DNA of 33,244 bases from Bacillota bacterium (GTDB taxonomy: Bacteria; Bacillota; DTU030; DUMP01): NCBI GenBank assembly GCA_012799605.1, contig JAAZKX010000061.1:1-33244 (forward strand), written 5' to 3'. This document shows, one piece after another, positions 15,649-22,616 of this stretch. The first letter of the stretch is position 1; the number at the start of each line of letters is the position of its first letter. Under the pieces are notes generated by a model, which saw nothing but the letters and a program-made list of their open reading frames with translations, was not told the origin of the DNA and made no database searches. Position numbers and translations under genes: made by a program.

Positions 15649-16607
15649 GAACTACGCCTCCACTCGATCATGTCCAAAAAGGCCTCCAAGCGGGTGATCA
15701 AGCCTCCTTCTCCAGTGTGTTCATCCAAAGTAAGAAGAAGGAAGGGTAAATTCGAAAGTTTATTCACCCGCCGCTCCAACAACTCCCCTACCAGGGAATC
15801 AGGCCCACAGCCAAATGAAGTCAGATGAATTACCCCAACTACCGGGCTATTTTTAAGACAATGAAAGGCAGTGCCCAAAATTGTGCGGCCTAGACTCCAA
15901 AATAAGTGTTTTGGCAGCTGGGTGGCTTCCCGTTCAATAATAACCGGTGACAACATCTCCGGCGTAATAATTTGATAACCATACTGGTATAATTGGCGAA
16001 TTAAATTCATGTTGGTAAATTCATCGAACAAGTTATACGGATGCCCTAGTAACAGTATAGTAGGACTAGTAAAGGATCGGGGTAAAGAATGATCATGGTT
16101 CAAAAACTCTAACGGTGTGCGTTTTTGCTGTAATTTTTCACGGTAAAGCCTGAGGCGGTAGTTAGCATAGCGCCAAGCCGTTAATGCCTTTTTTTTATTG
16201 TAGCCCAATCCTTGGGCGGCTTGAATGTGGGCCCGCTGCCAAGATTTTTTCCCCCGGTTAGTATCGAGCGTCGGTGAAATTAATGGGGGTAAATCATAAC
16301 CGCTATGTTTGATCATATTTGGCAAGCCCATAAATTTCGGACAAATATATGTACCCTTTTGAGCACTTATAATCCGGGGAACGAATAAATAATCTACAGC
16401 TTTAGCCAACGCTAAGACATGCCCGTAGTATACTTTTACCGGCAAGCATGTTTCCGGTGCTGCAGCTATAACACCGCGATCTAAGACAGATTTATCCGTC
16501 GGAGGTGAGGTTATAACTTCCAGCCCCAGATGGCCCCAAAAGCATTCCCATAAAGGGAAATAATGATAGTAAAGCAAAGCACGCGGGATTCCGATTTTCA
16601 CTAGCAA
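15645..16607 (-). CDS. DUF2229 protein, acyl-CoA dehydratase activase-related
   Basis: This 320-residue protein begins VKIGIPRALLYYHYFPLW and has LDRGVIAAAPETCLPVKVYY, DYLFVPRIISAQKGTYICPK and FMGLPNMIKHSGYDLP, all DUF2229 hallmarks. Cysteines at 54, 89 and in TSFGCGPDSLVGE could bind an iron-sulfur cluster. It ends LDEHTGEGGLITRLEAF. In many Clostridia this domain is fused to the activase and HgdB-like parts in one very long protein; here the parts are three separate genes. It starts 39 bases after spoVAE with no terminator between. The start is TTG 16607 or GTG 16601. Function unknown. Confidence 0.82.
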   Translation of the reverse strand: MLVKIGIPRALLYYHYFPLWECFWGHLGLEVITSPPTDKSVLDRGVIAAAPETCLPVKVYYGHVLALAKAVDYLFVPRIISAQKGTYICPKFMGLPNMIKHSGYDLPPLISPTLDTNRGKKSWQRAHIQAAQGLGYNKKKALTAWRYANYRLRLYREKLQQKRTPLEFLNHDHSLPRSFTSPTILLLGHPYNLFDEFTNMNLIRQLYQYGYQIITPEMLSPVIIEREATQLPKHLFWSLGRTILGTAFHCLKNSPVVGVIHLTSFGCGPDSLVGELLERRVNKLSNLPFLLLTLDEHTGEGGLITRLEAFLDMIEWRRSS

Positions 16608-16646
16608 TCACAAACCCTTCTTGGCCCAAAAGATTGTAGCTCGTCG

Positions 16647-16997
16647 TCAGCCTTTGGGATCAAAAATAAAGGCCATTGTTACTGCCAGGATCACAGCCGC
16701 AGTAATTCCCATCGAAGTATTTTTGAAGATCCCACTCATAATACCCAACGCTCCCTTTTTTTTGGTCTGTTCCAAGATTCCTTGAACCATCGCATGACCA
16801 AAACCGGTAAGTGGAACGGTAGCACCTGCCCCGCCAAACAGCACCAGCTTCTCGTAAATCCCAATACCACTGAGAATCGCTCCCAAACAAACAAAGAGCA
16901 CGAGCACATGGCCCGGGGTAAGAGAAGTAAGATCCATAAATAGTTGCCCTATCAGGCAAATTAACCCGCCCACAAAAAAAGCACGCAAGTAGTCCAT
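16647..16997 (-). CDS. spoVAE: Stage V sporulation protein AE
   Basis: This 116-residue membrane protein starts MDYLRAFFVGGLICLIGQL and has LTPGHVLVLFVCLGAILSG. It continues GGAGATVPLTGFGHAMVQGI and ends AFIFDPKG, matching the SpoVAEb form in length and pattern. It is part of the SpoVA channel that moves dipicolinic acid into the forespore and out on germination. The ATG at 16997 lies 11 bases after spoVAD with GGGGGAACTG in front. Confidence 0.95.
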   Translation of the reverse strand: MDYLRAFFVGGLICLIGQLFMDLTSLTPGHVLVLFVCLGAILSGIGIYEKLVLFGGAGATVPLTGFGHAMVQGILEQTKKKGALGIMSGIFKNTSMGITAAVILAVTMAFIFDPKG

Positions 16998-17008
16998 ATC
17001 AGTTCCCC

Positions 17009-18019
17009 CTAAACTTTTTCTATCGATACAGCATGAGCAATAGCCGGAATGGTTTCACCTTGTTGGAAAGATGTAGGACTGAGCAAAGCACCAGTGCTGA
17101 CCAGCAATATCCGCTGTAGTTCGGCTGTTATCAGCTGCGAATAAAAATAGCCTGAAAACACTGTTGCCGAACAAGCGCACCCGCTACCTCCCGCATGCAT
17201 ATCTTGCTCCGGTGCATAAATTAAAACCCCACAATCTGCGTAATTGTTTTTTATCTCGTATCCTGCTTCCGCCAACATATCTTGAGCCAGGCTTTTGCCG
17301 ATACTGCCCAGGTCACCGGTAACTATCAGATCATAATAATCAGATTTTCGGCCGGTATCGCTAAAATGACGTTCGATCGTATCCACTGCCGCCGGTGCCA
17401 TTGCGGCTCCCATATCGTTTATATCTTTAACCCCGGCATCAATAACCTTACCCACTGTTATGCCAGTAAGAGCAGGACCACCACCGCTGGTTCCAATTAT
17501 AGCCGCCGCGGCCCCGGTCACAGTCCGATGCGCAGTTTGTTTTCGCTGAATACCCAGTTCTGTGGGATAGCGAAACTGCCGCTCAGCAGTCTGGTAGTGG
17601 GACGAAGCACTCACTAATACTTTAGCTGCAAATCCTCCATCGAGGGCAATTCCAGCCAGCCCCAGCGCCTCCGCAAACGTGGAGCAAGCGCCAAATAAAC
17701 CAAAAAAAGGTACAGGCACATGCCGGGCGGCCAAATTAACAGCGATCAGTTGGTTTAGCAAATCCCCCCCGAACATGAGGTCAAGATCAGCAAAGGTAAG
17801 CTTGGCCTTGGTCAAAGCCAAGTCCATCGCCCGCCGGACCATCTTCGATTCGCCCAGTTCCCAACTTTTTTCCCCGTATAAAGGGTCAGCGATAATTTCA
17901 TCGAAACTGGAACCTAATGGGCCTGCGCCTTCTTTTTTTCCCACAACCGAACCTGTACTTAATATAGGCAAGGGGTGGCTGAAAATATAAGTTTGTTCCC
18001 CTAATTTTTTTGACTGCAA
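17009..18019 (-). CDS. spoVAD: Stage V sporulation protein AD
   Basis: This 336-residue thiolase-fold protein has GSVVGKKEGAGPLGSSFDEI, GDLLNQLIAVNLAARH, FGLFGACSTFAEAL, SSHYQTAERQFRYPTELG, AMAPAAVDTI and HAGGSGCACSATVF, all SpoVAD landmarks. It binds dipicolinic acid on the inner-membrane SpoVA complex. I set the start at the TTG at 18019 (LQSKKLGEQTYIF), eight bases after GGGGGAGGG, which gives the family length. A longer frame to 18115 is only the spoVAC 3' end read in another frame. Confidence 0.96.
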   Translation of the reverse strand: MQSKKLGEQTYIFSHPLPILSTGSVVGKKEGAGPLGSSFDEIIADPLYGEKSWELGESKMVRRAMDLALTKAKLTFADLDLMFGGDLLNQLIAVNLAARHVPVPFFGLFGACSTFAEALGLAGIALDGGFAAKVLVSASSHYQTAERQFRYPTELGIQRKQTAHRTVTGAAAAIIGTSGGGPALTGITVGKVIDAGVKDINDMGAAMAPAAVDTIERHFSDTGRKSDYYDLIVTGDLGSIGKSLAQDMLAEAGYEIKNNYADCGVLIYAPEQDMHAGGSGCACSATVFSGYFYSQLITAELQRILLVSTGALLSPTSFQQGETIPAIAHAVSIEKV

Positions 18020-18023
18020 AAGA

Positions 18024-18485
18024 TTACCCTCCCCCAGTTCCTGCAAGAAAACAAACCACACCCACCAATACCGATGTAAGGATCCCATAGACCAACACTG
18101 GCCCGGCAACTGCAAACATTCTGGCCCCGACCCCTAGCACAAAGCCTTCGCGTTTGAATTCTAAAGCCGGCGAAACAATGGAATTCGCAAACCCAGTAAT
18201 CGGCACGGCTGAGCCTGCCCCAGCAAACTTTCCTAATACGTCATACCAGCCTAAACCGGTAAGAAGGGCTCCGATAGCTACCATTACAGTAGCCGTAAGA
18301 CCAGTAGCATCTTCGGTAGAGAACTTATTGGCAATAAACAGATTAAGCACAATCTGACCCACAACACATATCAGCCCCCCTACTATAAAGGCCACCATCA
18401 GGTTTCGCAATAATGGAGCGGGGGGCTTTTTTCGTTGAACCCGCCGTTGATATTCCTGCTTCTGCGCCTTATTTTTTATAACCAG
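18024..18485 (-). CDS. spoVAC: Stage V sporulation protein AC, with an abnormal start
   Basis: The body is clear SpoVAC: MVAFIVGGLICVVGQIVLN, LLTGLGWYDVLGKFAGAGSA, VPITGFANSIVSPALEF and REGFVLGVGARMFAVAG. The first usual start in frame (TTG 18410) would cut about 25 residues that belong to the family. Upstream the frame reads KAQKQEYQRRVQRKKPPAP, comparable to the B. subtilis N-terminus. In frame there is only CTG at 18485, nine bases after GGGAGG, giving 153 residues. Alternatively, a TTG at 18489 opens the right protein if one A is lost from the A6 run near 18475. It forms a membrane subunit of the dipicolinate channel. Confidence 0.88.
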   Translation of the reverse strand: MVIKNKAQKQEYQRRVQRKKPPAPLLRNLMVAFIVGGLICVVGQIVLNLFIANKFSTEDATGLTATVMVAIGALLTGLGWYDVLGKFAGAGSAVPITGFANSIVSPALEFKREGFVLGVGARMFAVAGPVLVYGILTSVLVGVVCFLAGTGGG

Positions 18486-18517
18486 TCAATAGCACCTCCC
18501 GATGATAGCTGGTAGAA

Positions 18518-18727
18518 TTAGTGGGTCCCGTCTACTGCGAACGCCACCTTACAGTTAGCTTTATATTTAATTACTTGCCCATCTTCAACTTTTCCAGTTA
18601 GGTTGTAGACCTCAACCCCGGAAATGTTACGCACTGTTTTAGCTGCCTGCTGCACTGCATCTTTCACAGCGTCATCCCAGCTGTTTTCGGATTCGCCAAT
18701 CACTTCAATTACTTTAACCACGGTCAT
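18518..18727 (-). CDS. Dodecin-like small protein
   Basis: This 69-residue protein has the dodecin layout: strand VVKVIEVIGES, helix SWDDAVKDAVQQAAKTV, strand GVEVYNLTGKVE, strand YKANCKVAFAVD. Dodecins form 12-subunit shells that store flavins. Against Halobacterium dodecin, the flavin-stacking Trp36 aligns with Gly (NISGVEV) and Gln55 with Lys (KYKANC), so flavin binding in the usual mode is doubtful. It starts at ATG 18727 with AAAAGGAGG upstream. It is the first gene after a sigma-G-like promoter and lies 32 bases before spoVAC, so it may be a forespore product. Confidence 0.88.
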   Translation of the reverse strand: MTVVKVIEVIGESENSWDDAVKDAVQQAAKTVRNISGVEVYNLTGKVEDGQVIKYKANCKVAFAVDGTH

Positions 18728-18758
18728 TTTAAGGGCCTCCTTTTCCGCACATTGGCAT

Positions 18759-18789
18759 AAAAAAATAGGGTGAACTGATTCTTACCCTA
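18759..18789 (-). terminator. Terminator downstream of sigF
   Basis: On the minus strand TAGGGT and ACCCTA pair around AAGAATCAGTTC, followed by seven T. It would stop transcripts coming from the spoIIA operon. Its upstream arm overlaps the -10 of the sigma-G-like promoter. Confidence 0.78.
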
Positions 18790-18816
18790 GTATGGCTTAC
18801 CGGACAGAAAACATAC
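18788..18816 (-). promoter_or_regulatory. Candidate sigma-G promoter of dodecin-spoVA
   Basis: On the minus strand GTATG (18816-18812), 17 bases, CATACTA (18794-18788). This fits the sigma-G pattern GHATR / CATNHTA with normal spacing. spoVA is a sigma-G operon in B. subtilis, and the first genes downstream here are dodecin and spoVAC-AD-AE. The predicted start near 18781 falls in the loop of the terminator above. Confidence 0.62.
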
Positions 18817-18817
18817 A

Positions 18818-18843
18818 AGAAAGCGGATAGCTATCCGCTTTCT
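18818..18843. repeat. Perfect 26-base palindrome at the sigF 3' end
   Basis: The half-sites are AGAAAGCGGATAG and its exact complement, centred between 18830 and 18831, so the sigF stop codon (18833-18831) lies in it. As RNA it forms a ten-pair stem with loop TAGCTA, followed by TGTATGTTTTCTG. It could be a first weak terminator, an RNA 3'-end stabiliser or a protein-binding operator next to the -35 of the sigma-G-like promoter. Confidence 0.8.
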
Positions 18844-19592
18844 AAAAGCCCCCTTATTTTTAACAAAATTTGTTTCTCTAGCCGTGAGATTTGCACCTGT
18901 GACAATCCTAGTTCTGCAGCTATCTCAGTTTGCGTTCTATGGGCAAAGAAGCGCTGTTTGATTATAAACCGTTCTCGGGGATCAAGTTTTTCCAATACTT
19001 GCTTAAGCATAATATGTCTAATCCAGTTGTTATTATCTTCTTCTAACCTGTCCTGTAATTTTATAGTGCTGGTACCATTTTTATAAATTGGATCTGATAG
19101 GGATGCTGGCGTTTGGACAGCTTCAAGCGCGCATACTAACTCCTCCGGGCTTACATCGATCGTGGCAGCAATTTCGCTGATGCTAGGATCACGCCCCAGC
19201 TGCTGGGCCAAAGCTTGTTGGGCCTGACAGCCCTTATATGCTATTGTTTTTTGAATACGGCTTATTTTAACCGGAGCATCATCCCGAATAAAACGTCGGA
19301 TTTCGCCGGCTATCATCGGTACAGCGTAAGTTGAAAATTGAACATTGTAACTGAGGTCAAACTTGTCCACGGCTTTCATTAATCCGATAGTACCAATTTG
19401 AAATAGATCCTCCAGCTCATGACCACGACCTGTAAACCGGCGCGCTATTTTAACCACTAGCCTGAGGTTTTCTTTGATCAACTGTTCACGAGCTTTAGTA
19501 TCACCTGTTCGTGCTCGGGTTAACAATTCCCTAGTCCGGGCCAATCCCGGCTTAGGCGGCGGTAATTTAAGCCGAAGCAAATGATCAGTCAT
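18831..19592 (-). CDS. sigF: RNA polymerase sigma-F factor (SpoIIAC)
   Basis: This 253-residue sigma-70 factor has region 2 (ENLRLVVKIARRFTGRGHEL, EDLFQIGTIGLMKAVDKFD, FSTYAVPMIAGEIRRFIRDD), region 3 (ISRIQKTIAYKG) and region 4 (LDPRERFIIKQRFF, QTEIAAELGLSQVQISRLEK). Placement after spoIIAA and spoIIAB fixes it as sigma-F, the first forespore sigma factor, rather than sigma-G. It is held inactive by SpoIIAB until septation. The ATG overlaps the spoIIAB stop by eight bases. Its own 3' end lies in a perfect palindrome. Confidence 0.97.
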   Translation of the reverse strand: MTDHLLRLKLPPPKPGLARTRELLTRARTGDTKAREQLIKENLRLVVKIARRFTGRGHELEDLFQIGTIGLMKAVDKFDLSYNVQFSTYAVPMIAGEIRRFIRDDAPVKISRIQKTIAYKGCQAQQALAQQLGRDPSISEIAATIDVSPEELVCALEAVQTPASLSDPIYKNGTSTIKLQDRLEEDNNNWIRHIMLKQVLEKLDPRERFIIKQRFFAHRTQTEIAAELGLSQVQISRLEKQILLKIRGLLESG

Positions 19593-20028
19593 TAACTAAC
19601 CCGCCCTCCTGCGGACTCAAACGTTTGCTCATATAAAGACAGGTGCCTTCCCCTTTCCCGGACTTGAGCTCGACATGGTCCATGCACGCTTTAATTAAAG
19701 TTAAACCGATTCCCAATCTTTCCCCGGAGCATGTTGTCATCCCAAACTGATCTATGTGTTCGGGATCAGAAACTCCGCAGCCATCATCTTCGATTTGAAT
19801 ATTTACTTGGCGGCCTACAAATTGAGCCCTAATTTTAACTAGCCCTTCCCTGCCGGGATAGGCATGGACAACAATGTTGGTTGTAGCTTCAGAAACCGCA
19901 GTACTAATATCAGCTAGCTCAGGTACAGTGGGATCGAGTTGGCTAACAAATGCACTAACTGTAGCCCGAGCAAAGGCAACGTTTTCCGGTTTACTGGGAA
20001 ATTCCAAATAAACAAAATTAGCGCTCAT
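19585..20028 (-). CDS. spoIIAB: Anti-sigma-F factor and serine kinase
   Basis: This 147-residue GHKL-type kinase has the N-box SEATTNIVVHAYPG, G1 box IEDDGCGV and G2 region GERLGIGLTLIKACMDHVEL with GKGEGTCLYM. It binds sigma-F and phosphorylates SpoIIAA. I chose the second ATG at 20028, nine bases after AAGGAGG, since the first ATG at 20037 touches that site directly. The resulting length matches B. subtilis (146). The start follows the spoIIAA stop by one base. Confidence 0.97.
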   Translation of the reverse strand: MSANFVYLEFPSKPENVAFARATVSAFVSQLDPTVPELADISTAVSEATTNIVVHAYPGREGLVKIRAQFVGRQVNIQIEDDGCGVSDPEHIDQFGMTTCSGERLGIGLTLIKACMDHVELKSGKGEGTCLYMSKRLSPQEGGLVND

Positions 20029-20029
20029 G

Positions 20030-20377
20030 CTATCCATCCTCCTTCACCGCCTGCAAGGCTTCAGTTAAGGTTTTTTTCTTCGGGATAATATTTGTTAAAC
20101 CCGAAAGTTTAAACACACGCTCTACCTGTCCGTGAAGCCCCGTTACGATCATCTTTCTTCTTTTTTTAGCCAGATGCCGGTACCGCCCCAAGACAAAACC
20201 AAGCCCTGAGCTATCCAGAAACGAAACCCCGGTCAAATCCAAAATAAGACCGCATACTATTTGATCTGAAAGAGTCTGATCTAATCTGACCCGAATAAGC
20301 GGTACACTAGCGATATCCAGGTCACCCGAAATTTCAGCCACCAGCCACGAACCTTGCCGCCAGATATTAAGACCCAT
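20030..20377 (-). CDS. spoIIAA: Anti-anti-sigma factor
   Basis: This 115-residue STAS-domain protein has the phosphorylation site in FLDSSGLGFVLGRYRHLA; the second Ser (S57) aligns with Ser58 of B. subtilis SpoIIAA. The unphosphorylated form frees sigma-F by binding SpoIIAB; SpoIIE (not in this window) would dephosphorylate it. The ATG at 20377 follows GGGGGG. It is the first gene of the operon, about 50 bases downstream of a sigma-H-like promoter. Confidence 0.96.
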   Translation of the reverse strand: MGLNIWRQGSWLVAEISGDLDIASVPLIRVRLDQTLSDQIVCGLILDLTGVSFLDSSGLGFVLGRYRHLAKKRRKMIVTGLHGQVERVFKLSGLTNIIPKKKTLTEALQAVKEDG

Positions 20378-20425
20378 GTTTACCCCCCTAGATCACCTTT
20401 TCACAATATTTACCAGATACTTCTC

Positions 20426-20454
20426 TTATTCTCGCTTTGTCCTTATATCCCTGC
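20426..20454 (-). promoter_or_regulatory. Candidate sigma-H promoter of the spoIIA operon
   Basis: On the minus strand GCAGGGATA (20454-20446), 11 bases, CGAGAATAA (20434-20426). It compares with the sigma-H consensus RNAGGAWWW-N11-12-RNNGAATWW: AGG and GAAT are present at the right distance. spoIIA is a classic sigma-H/Spo0A operon. No clean Spo0A box was identified. Confidence 0.6.
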
Positions 20455-20470
20455 TTACGTCTATAAAATG

Positions 20471-20501
20471 AAAAAATTTGCCCCAGCAGATGTGGGGCAA
20501 A
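20471..20501 (-). terminator. Intrinsic terminator after dacF
   Basis: On the minus strand TTTGCCCCA and TGGGGCAAA pair around a seven-base loop, then a run of T. It separates dacF from the spoIIA promoter. Confidence 0.9.
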
Positions 20502-20534
20502 CGAAGGTACTGTATGACAAACATCTATTTAATT

Positions 20535-21722
20535 TTAGTAGGCACTTTTTGTGCCTCCCTCCAACCAACTGGTAATTACACGGCCGAACAAGCCCCCGAA
20601 AGACAGCCGGCCAACATCCTCCGCAGCTACCAGGCCTGCTGTAACTAGCTGCTGATTATTTTTCTTAACAATGATTTTACCCAACTTTGTACCTTTCGTT
20701 ATTGGGGCTGTAACATAATCGGAATAAAGTTCCAGTTCCCAGCTTACTGTGCTCTCCTCGCCCTTTGGCACGCTGACTGCTAGCCGGCGGTCACACAAAA
20801 GCGCTATATTTTGTTTTGTACCACGTAGTACCGTCAGACTGGTTTTCGGTTCCTTTTTATCAGCTACCGGCAAAGACGTATAGCGGGCAAAACCATAGTT
20901 CAAGAACTTAATAGCTTCTTGAAAATGGCTTCTGGGAACGGGGCAGCCTAGTACAACGCTTATAAGGCGGAACCCTTCCCGTTCACCGGTAGCAGCCAAA
21001 CAGTATCCGGCTTTTTGGGTCCAGCCGGTTTTCAGGCCGTCAACTACATCTTCATACCAAGCCAATAGCTTGTTGGTATTCCATAAGATAAGGGGAGGAT
21101 CATCGCGATACTTGTATTCGTAAATCGATGTATACTCGAGTAGTTGGGGAAACTTTACCGCCTCGGCACACATCAGGGCAATATCGTAAGCGGTCGTATA
21201 GTGGTCAGGATCAGGCATGCCATGCGGGTTGACAATATTGGTGTTTTTCATTCCCAGCTCTTGAGCCCGCTCATTCATCAACTTGACAAATTGATCTTCG
21301 CTTCCGGCAATATGTTCGGCCAAAGCTACACAGGCATCATTACCGGATCCAACTGCAATTCCAATTAGCAGTTCCTCCACCGTGCGTTTTTCGCCCATTT
21401 CAAGAAAGACCACCGAACCGTCGGTATCCACTTGCCGATGGGCATTTTCAGACACAACAATCTCTTCATCCAGCGACAACCGCCCTTCTTCCACCGCTTC
21501 CAAGACCAGCAGCATCGTCATTATTTTGGTTATACTGGCCGGTTCCCGTCGTTCATGCGGGTTTTTTTCAGCTAAGACAACCCCGCTGGCTGGATCCATA
21601 AGTATCGCTGATACGGCTGAAGTTTCCAAGGATTCAGCGCGGGCGGGAGTCGATATTGCAGTAATTAAAAATAGAGTCGCTACTAAACAAGTCGAAATAC
21701 GGATCAAAGCTTTGTCTTCCAT
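20535..21722 (-). CDS. dacF: Serine-type D-Ala-D-Ala carboxypeptidase (DacF-like)
   Basis: This 395-residue precursor has a signal peptide (ALIRISTCLVATLFLITAIS, cleaved near ARA-ES). The peptidase S11 domain shows the three penicillin-binding motifs SITK (EPASITKIMTMLL), SGN (AVGSGNDACVAL) and KTG (VVDGLKTGWTQKAGY). A PBP5-like C-terminal beta domain follows. It trims D-Ala from peptidoglycan stem peptides outside the membrane; DacF acts in cortex synthesis. The ATG at 21722 has AAGGAAAGGGG upstream. A frame to 21803 overlaps the PNP gene and is rejected. Its place just before spoIIA matches B. subtilis. Confidence 0.95.
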   Translation of the reverse strand: MEDKALIRISTCLVATLFLITAISTPARAESLETSAVSAILMDPASGVVLAEKNPHERREPASITKIMTMLLVLEAVEEGRLSLDEEIVVSENAHRQVDTDGSVVFLEMGEKRTVEELLIGIAVGSGNDACVALAEHIAGSEDQFVKLMNERAQELGMKNTNIVNPHGMPDPDHYTTAYDIALMCAEAVKFPQLLEYTSIYEYKYRDDPPLILWNTNKLLAWYEDVVDGLKTGWTQKAGYCLAATGEREGFRLISVVLGCPVPRSHFQEAIKFLNYGFARYTSLPVADKKEPKTSLTVLRGTKQNIALLCDRRLAVSVPKGEESTVSWELELYSDYVTAPITKGTKLGKIIVKKNNQQLVTAGLVAAEDVGRLSFGGLFGRVITSWLEGGTKSAY

Positions 21723-21787
21723 CCTGATTCCCCTTTCCTTAGCATTTGTAGGTAGGTTAACCAGGATGCGAAGAGCAAATACATATC

Positions 21788-22609
21788 TTAAAGGCGGGTG
21801 CATACTCCTTCCAGTAGGCTGGCTAAAATGGAGCCCGTTTTGCCAGCCACAGCCAATACCTGCTCATGTTTGACCTCATGATGAAATTCACCATGAGCCA
21901 GGTTTGTAATCACGGACATAGCCAAAACTTTCAAACCTGCATGGCATGCTGCAATCACTTCGGGGACTGTAGACATGCCAACAGCATCAGCCCCCCAACG
22001 AGCAAAAGCCCTTAATTCAGCCGGCGTTTCCAAACTGGGGCCGGATACACCGATATAGACTCCTTCCCTCAAAGTTATCCCTTTTTGGGCTGCTGTTTCT
22101 TTTAACAAGCCGGCCAAGCGAGGATCGTATACGGTTGACAACGATGGAAATCGGGGTCCTAGTCTATCATCATTAGCACCGATTAAAGGATTATCCCCCA
22201 TAAAGTTGATATGATCGGTAATAAGCATGATATCACCGGGCAGAAACCGGGGGTTGATGCCACCGGCTGCATTTGTGATAAACATTTTTTTTGACCCCAG
22301 CGCAGCCAGCAAACGGACAGGAAAAGTAACTTCGGCCATTGAATGCCCTTCATAATAATGAAAACGACCTTGAAAACAAGCCACTTCTTTTTGGCACCAT
22401 TGGCCCAGAACCAAATGTCCGGTATGACCGGCAACTGTTGCCGCAGGCATATGGGGGATGTCTTCATACGGAATTTTTATTTCATCAACGAGCTGTTCCG
22501 CCAGCGAGCCCAATCCCGAACCTAAAATGAGACCAATGTCAGGACAAACAGGGCGCAATGATTTTAAATAAGCTGCTGCTTCCGCAGCTTTTTTTCCCGC
22601 TTCTGTCAT
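21788..22609 (-). CDS. punA: Purine-nucleoside phosphorylase
   Basis: This 273-residue trimeric-type PNP (PupG-like) has LILGSGLGSLAEQL (phosphate loop), VAGHTGHLVLG, FQGRFHYYEGH, FITNAAGGINP, GVYIGVSGPSLETPAELRA and VGMSTVPEVIAACH. It splits purine nucleosides with phosphate to base plus ribose-1-phosphate. The next gene upstream, deoB, handles that sugar phosphate. The start is ATG 22609 (MTEAGKKAAEAA) with AGAGGTG upstream; 52 extra in-frame residues further upstream belong to the deoB 3' end in another frame. Confidence 0.95.
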   Translation of the reverse strand: MTEAGKKAAEAAAYLKSLRPVCPDIGLILGSGLGSLAEQLVDEIKIPYEDIPHMPAATVAGHTGHLVLGQWCQKEVACFQGRFHYYEGHSMAEVTFPVRLLAALGSKKMFITNAAGGINPRFLPGDIMLITDHINFMGDNPLIGANDDRLGPRFPSLSTVYDPRLAGLLKETAAQKGITLREGVYIGVSGPSLETPAELRAFARWGADAVGMSTVPEVIAACHAGLKVLAMSVITNLAHGEFHHEVKHEQVLAVAGKTGSILASLLEGVCTRL

Positions 22610-22616
22610 GGAAAAT

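Noticed and set aside
18020-18115. Longer spoVAD start
   Set aside because: The Trp-rich extension is the spoVAC coding sequence read in another frame; SpoVAD homology starts after TTG 18019.
21723-21803. Longer dacF start
   Set aside because: It overlaps the PNP end and lies before the signal peptide; the ATG at 21722 has a good ribosome site.
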